Below, piece by piece: positions 61,001 through 64,000 of a stretch of 64,000 nt of DNA (position 1 is its first letter; the number at the start of each line of letters is the position of its first letter). A program made the position numbers and the translations under genes. Source of the DNA: Pseudomonas haemolytica (GTDB lineage Bacteria > Pseudomonadota > Gammaproteobacteria > Pseudomonadales > Pseudomonadaceae); assembly GCF_009659625.1 (NCBI RefSeq), contig NZ_VOIW01000004.1, positions 575,787 through 639,786 on the forward strand, read 5' to 3'. Below the pieces are notes generated by a model. That model made no database searches. It had not been told where the DNA came from and saw nothing but the letters and a program-made list of their open reading frames with translations.

Positions 61001-64000
61001 TCCTGACCGCAACCACCACTGTCGGTGAAGGCGGCAATATCGTCTACACCGCCAGCCTTGTGGATAAAAACGGCGCGCCGGTGACTAACATCACTAACCC
61101 GCTGACGGTCACTCTGGATAACGGCCAGACCATCACCATTGGTGTGAATCAGTCGAGCGGCACCGTTACGGTTGTGGCACCAGATGATGTGTACAAAGGC
61201 GACCAGACCGTCACCACCGCTATCACGGGTGTGACTGGCGGCGAGCACTTCGAGAACCTAGTGCCGGGCACCACGTCGGTTAACACCACCGTTACCGACA
61301 CACCGGGTACCGATAACACCACTACCGTGACGCTGACGGCTCCGTCCGAGGCGAACGAAGGTGGTCAGATCACCTACACCGCGACCTTAAGCAACAAGGC
61401 CGGTACTGACGTTACGTTGAAATTGGATAACGGCTCGTCCATTACCATCAAGGCTGGCGATACCGTTGGCACTGTGACCGTCCCTGCACCTACCGATGAC
61501 GTGTTCATCGATAAGAGCACCCAGACCGTCAAAATCACTGACGCTTCTGGCGGCAACTTCGAAAAACTGGAAGTTGCGGGCAACGGCGCTACCACCACGA
61601 TCAACGACACCATCGACAAGGTCGATGTAGTCCTGACCGCCACAACAACTGTCGGCGAAGGCGGCAATATCGTCTACACCGCCAGCCTTGTGGATAAAAA
61701 CGGTGCACCGGTGACTAACATCACCAACCCGCTGACCGTCACCCTGGACAACGGCAAGACCATCACTATCGGTGTGAACGAGTCCAGCGGTAGCGTTACC
61801 ACCGTAGCTCCAGATGACGTGTACAAAGGCGACCAAACTGTCACCACCGCCATCAAAGGCGTGACCGGCGGCGAGCATTTCGAAAACCTGGTGCCAGGCA
61901 CTACGGCGGTGAACACCACCGTCACCGATACTCCCGGCACCGACAACACCACTACCGTTACGTTGACTGCGCCAAGCGCCGTTAATGAAGGTGGCCAGAT
62001 CACTTACACCGCTACGCTTTCCAATAAAGCGGGCACTGACGTAACGCTGAAACTCGATAACGGTTCAAGCATCACCATCAAGGCCGGCGACACTGTCGGC
62101 ACCGTGACTGTTCCGGCGCCTACCGATGACGTGTTCATCGACAAGAGCACCCAGACCGTCCAGATCACCGAAACCACTGGCGGTAACTTCGAGAAGTTGG
62201 AAGTTGCAGGCAATGGCGCGACCACCACTATCAACGACACCATCGACAAGGTTGATGTAGTTCTGACCGCCACCACCACCGTCGGTGAAGGCGGCAATAT
62301 CGTCTACACCGCCAGCCTTGTGGATAAAAACGGTGCACCGGTGACTAACATCACCAATCCGCTGACGGTCACTTTGGATAACGGCCAGACCATCACCATT
62401 GGTGTGAATCAATCGAGCGGGACTGTTTCGGTTGTGGCACCGGATGATGTGTACAAAGGCGATCAAACCGTCACCACCGCCATCAAAGGCGTGACCGGCG
62501 GCGAGCACTTTGAAAACCTGGTGCCAGGCACTACGGCGGTTAACACCACCGTTACTGACACACCGGGCACCGATAACACGACAACTGTCACGCTGACCGC
62601 GCCAAGCGCTGTTAACGAAGGTGGTCAGATCACCTACACCGCTACGCTTTCCAATAAAGCGGGCACTGACGTAACGCTGAAGTTGGATAACGGCTCGTCG
62701 ATCACCATCAAGGCTGGCGAAACCGTGGGTACAGTGACGGTTGCAGCACCTGGCGATGACGTGTTCATCGACAAGAGCACCCAGACCGTCAAGATCACTG
62801 ACGCTTCTGGCGGCAACTTCGAAAAACTGGAAGTCGCAGGCAACGGCGCTACTACGACGATCAACGACACCATCGACAAAGTCGATGTGGTGCTGACCGC
62901 GACCACCACCGTCGGCGAAGGCGGCAATATCGTCTACACCGCCAGCCTTGTGGATAAAAACGGTGCGCCGGTGACTAACATCACCAACCCGCTGACCGTC
63001 ACCCTGGACAACGGCAAGACCATCACCATTGGTGTGAACGAGTCCAGCGGTAGCGTTACCACCGTAGCTCCAGATGACGTGTACAAAGGCGACCAAACTG
63101 TCACCACCGCCATCAAAGGCGTGACCGGCGGCGAGCATTTCGAAAACCTGGTACCGGGCACTACGGCGGTGAACACCACCGTCACCGATACTCCCGGCAC
63201 CGACAACACCACTACCGTTACGTTGACTGCGCCAAGCGCCGTTAATGAAGGTGGCCAGATCACTTACACCGCTACGCTTTCCAATAAAGCGGGCACTGAC
63301 GTAACGCTGAAACTCGACAACGGTTCGAGCATCACCATCAAGGCGGGCGATACTGTCGGCACCGTGACTGTTCCGGCGCCTACCGATGATGTGTTCATCG
63401 ACAAGAGCACCCAAACGGTCCAGATCACCGAAACCGCTGGCGGCAACTTCGAAAAACTGGAAGTCGCAGGCAACGGTGCGACCACCACTATCAACGACAC
63501 CATCGACAAGGTTGATGTAGTTCTGACCGCCACCACCACCGTCGGTGAAGGCGGCAATATCGTCTACACCGCCAGCCTTGTGGATAAAAACGGTGCACCG
63601 GTGACTAACATCACCAATCCGCTGACGGTCACTTTGGATAACGGCCAGACCATCACCATTGGTGTGAATCAATCGAGCGGGACTGTTTCGGTTGTGGCAC
63701 CGGATGATGTGTACAAAGGCGATCAAACCGTCACCACCGCTATCAAAGGCGTGACCGGCGGCGAGCATTTCGAAAACCTGGTACCGGGCACTACGGCGGT
63801 GAACACCACCGTTACCGACACACCGGGCACCGATAACACAACGACTGTCACGCTGACTGCGCCAAGCGCTGTTAACGAAGGTGGACAGATCACCTACACC
63901 GCGACCTTGAGCAACAAGGCCGGTACTGACGTCACCTTGAAATTGGATAACGGCTCGTCCATTACCATCAAGGCCGGCGACACCGTTGGTACAGTGACCG
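58045..64000 (+). CDS. lapA: LapA giant adhesin, N-terminal part (runs off the right edge)
   Basis: The frame is open from ATG 58045 to the end of the window (1985 codons). The N-terminal ~100 residues form the retention module (SSVVAIVKSIVGQVFVISPE...DGRILDLGRDTQWSADLPDS). The LapG protease site TAAG is at residues 107-110, the same numbering as in Pf0-1 LapA by my recollection. A Gly/Ala-rich linker follows, then an Ig-like domain and two families of Ser/Thr-rich adhesive repeats: four units of 100 residues (58861-60060) and six-plus units of 210 residues (60061 onward). The C-terminal calcium-binding and secretion signal must lie beyond the window. LapA is exported by LapEBC and mediates irreversible attachment in biofilms. 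Confidence 0.96.
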   Translation, partial: MSSVVAIVKSIVGQVFVISPEGTRRVLVEGDRLFAGDQIDTGMSGAVSLELADGRILDLGRDTQWSADLPDSSLDLAAANEQAAPSVAELQQAIAAGADPTTDLEATAAGANATGNGAAGGGHSFVVLDATAGRVDPTIGFPTGPIGQGTSTLNALTGAPGADSGLALQPSTLSLSATPTITEAGGVLTYTATVTRPSTSDVTVTLSNGAVITIPSGQLTGTVNVPLAPNDSPYIDPSQISVSVTGTTGGGNLVLTIDPNPAVTQITDTIDTTTVTLTAGDTVTEGGQITYTATLTNPAQTPVTVTLSNGSVITIKAGESTGTVVVDTPANDVYNNGSTVSTTITGASGGNFENLVPSTTPAVTTITDSVDTTTVTLTAGETVTEGGQITYTATLTNPAQTPVTVTLSNGSVITIKAGESTGTVVVDTPANDVYNNGSTVSTTITGANGGNFENLVPSTTPAVTTITDSIDTTTVTLTADGNVTEGGQITYTATLTNPAQTPVTVTLSNGSVITIKAGESAGTVVVETPANDVYNNGSTVSTTITGATGGNFESLVPSTTPAVTTITDSVDTTTVTLTAGPTVTEGGQITYTATLTNPAQTPVTVTLSNGSVITIKAGESVGSVVVDTPPNDVYVNGSTVSTTITGATGGNFESLVPSTTPAVTTITDSIDTTTVTLTAPSAVNEGGQITYTATLSNKAGTDVTLKLDNGSSITIKAGDTVGTVTVPAPTDDVFIDKSTQTVQITETTGGNFEKLEVAGNGATTTINDTIDKVDVVLTATTTVGEGGNIVYTASLVDKNGAPVTNITNPLTVTLDNGQTITIGVNQSSGTVSVVAPDDVYKGDQTVTTAITGVTGGEHFENLVPGTTPVNTTVTDTPGTDNTTTVTLTAPSEANEGGQITYTATLSNKAGTDVTLKLDNGSSITIKAGDTVGTVTVPAPTDDVFIDKSTQTVQITETTGGNFEKLEVAGNGATTTINDTIDKVDVVLTATTTVGEGGNIVYTASLVDKNGAPVTNITNPLTVTLDNGQTITIGVNQSSGTVTVVAPDDVYKGDQTVTTAITGVTGGEHFENLVPGTTSVNTTVTDTPGTDNTTTVTLTAPSEANEGGQITYTATLSNKAGTDVTLKLDNGSSITIKAGDTVGTVTVPAPTDDVFIDKSTQTVKITDASGGNFEKLEVAGNGATTTINDTIDKVDVVLTATTTVGEGGNIVYTASLVDKNGAPVTNITNPLTVTLDNGKTITIGVNESSGSVTTVAPDDVYKGDQTVTTAIKGVTGGEHFENLVPGTTAVNTTVTDTPGTDNTTTVTLTAPSAVNEGGQITYTATLSNKAGTDVTLKLDNGSSITIKAGDTVGTVTVPAPTDDVFIDKSTQTVQITETTGGNFEKLEVAGNGATTTINDTIDKVDVVLTATTTVGEGGNIVYTASLVDKNGAPVTNITNPLTVTLDNGQTITIGVNQSSGTVSVVAPDDVYKGDQTVTTAIKGVTGGEHFENLVPGTTAVNTTVTDTPGTDNTTTVTLTAPSAVNEGGQITYTATLSNKAGTDVTLKLDNGSSITIKAGETVGTVTVAAPGDDVFIDKSTQTVKITDASGGNFEKLEVAGNGATTTINDTIDKVDVVLTATTTVGEGGNIVYTASLVDKNGAPVTNITNPLTVTLDNGKTITIGVNESSGSVTTVAPDDVYKGDQTVTTAIKGVTGGEHFENLVPGTTAVNTTVTDTPGTDNTTTVTLTAPSAVNEGGQITYTATLSNKAGTDVTLKLDNGSSITIKAGDTVGTVTVPAPTDDVFIDKSTQTVQITETAGGNFEKLEVAGNGATTTINDTIDKVDVVLTATTTVGEGGNIVYTASLVDKNGAPVTNITNPLTVTLDNGQTITIGVNQSSGTVSVVAPDDVYKGDQTVTTAIKGVTGGEHFENLVPGTTAVNTTVTDTPGTDNTTTVTLTAPSAVNEGGQITYTATLSNKAGTDVTLKLDNGSSITIKAGDTVGTVT
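58861..60060 (+). repeat. four tandem 300-bp units in lapA
   Basis: Units begin at 58861, 59161, 59461 and 59761, each encoding TTVTLTAG(D/E)xVTEGGQI, then TLTNPAQTPVTVTLSNGSV and ITIKAGES... followed by VYNNGSTVSTTITGAxGGNF. They are 100-residue Ig-like domains; the units share large parts of their DNA exactly, e.g. CAGACGCCGGTGACCGTCAC. Confidence 0.9.
60061..64000 (+). repeat. tandem 630-bp units in lapA (six complete, seventh cut off)
   Basis: Units start at 60061, 60691, 61321, 61951, 62581, 63211 and 63841. Each joins a 100-residue domain (SNKAGTDVTLKLDNGSSITI, then FIDKSTQTV) and a 110-residue domain (VVLTATTTVGEGGNIVYTAS, then TNITNPLTVTLDNG). A higher-order 1260-bp period is seen from about 61621: long blocks are identical, or differ by a few bases, when shifted by 1260. 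Confidence 0.9.

Noticed and set aside
58534..63768. Long minus-strand open frames antisense to lapA (up to 904 codons)
   Set aside because: They arise from the tandem repeats and high GC: the same stop-free antisense phase recurs every repeat. There are no ribosome sites, and the products are Gly/Asp/His-rich low-complexity shadows of the LapA frame.
1..64000. tRNA or rRNA genes, prophage or insertion-sequence transposase
   Set aside because: I saw no cloverleaf ending in CCA, no rRNA segments and no transposase or integrase motifs in any frame.

Overview
The window looks like a chromosomal segment of a Pseudomonas of the P. fluorescens group. It is GC-rich and carries the lapA/lapEBC adhesion locus, pgaABCD, a Cdi system, a FecIR-coupled TonB receptor, Lap-adjacent sulfonate-type uptake genes and the REP family with the GGGAGGGGGCTTGCTCCC core typical of that group. 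This assignment rests on family recognition and gene order, not on a search.

Region 1 (1-20000) is an accessory surface and competition region. A partial autotransporter (minus strand) is followed by a contact-dependent inhibition locus transcribed right to left: cdiB (19908-18187), a 2794-residue cdiA ending in an AHH-type nuclease (18155-9771) and cdiI (9769-9173). Downstream lies a graveyard or store of AT-rich toxin-tail and immunity fragments. There are two toxin tails, one immunity gene without a toxin, one small membrane immunity candidate and one frameshifted immunity gene, with a short palindrome of one family (GGGGACAGATTTATTT ... AAATAAATCTG[TC]CCC) at most of the joints. Further on come a kptA gene (RNA 2'-phosphotransferase), a small DUF3077-like gene with a long structured leader, and a 985-codon orphan cdiA fragment with its own toxin tail and immunity gene. 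That orphan module sits between two direct copies of the same promoter and leader-RNA element, which share compensatory stem changes.

Region 2 (20390-26714) is pgaABCD for poly-N-acetylglucosamine synthesis and export, bounded on both sides by REPINs. Region 3 (27018-39563) holds a DUF945 protein, a small membrane protein, a five-gene marR-FUSC-DUF1656-HlyD-OMF aromatic or xenobiotic efflux operon joined by 4-bp overlaps, DUF2789, an ArnT/GT39-like membrane glycosyltransferase, and a pair of exported proteins of unknown role (TPR-like protein and DUF3142).

Region 4 (39676-52582) contains an ECF sigma/FecR/TonB-receptor iron-uptake signalling cassette with a Fur-box-like site, an EmrAB-type tripartite MFS pump with its own outer-membrane factor and a LysR regulator, and an organosulfur uptake operon (TauD-like dioxygenase, binding protein, ATPase, permease).

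Region 5 (52799-64000) is the Lap biofilm system: lapC, lapB and lapE form the type I secretion machine, and lapA, divergently transcribed, encodes the giant adhesin. LapA has the TAAG LapG-cleavage motif at residues 107-110, four 100-residue repeats, then 210-residue repeats that run off the right end. The cyclic-di-GMP effector genes lapD and lapG are not in the window. Pga polysaccharide, LapA, CdiA and the autotransporter together make this a surface-attachment and cell-contact neighbourhood.
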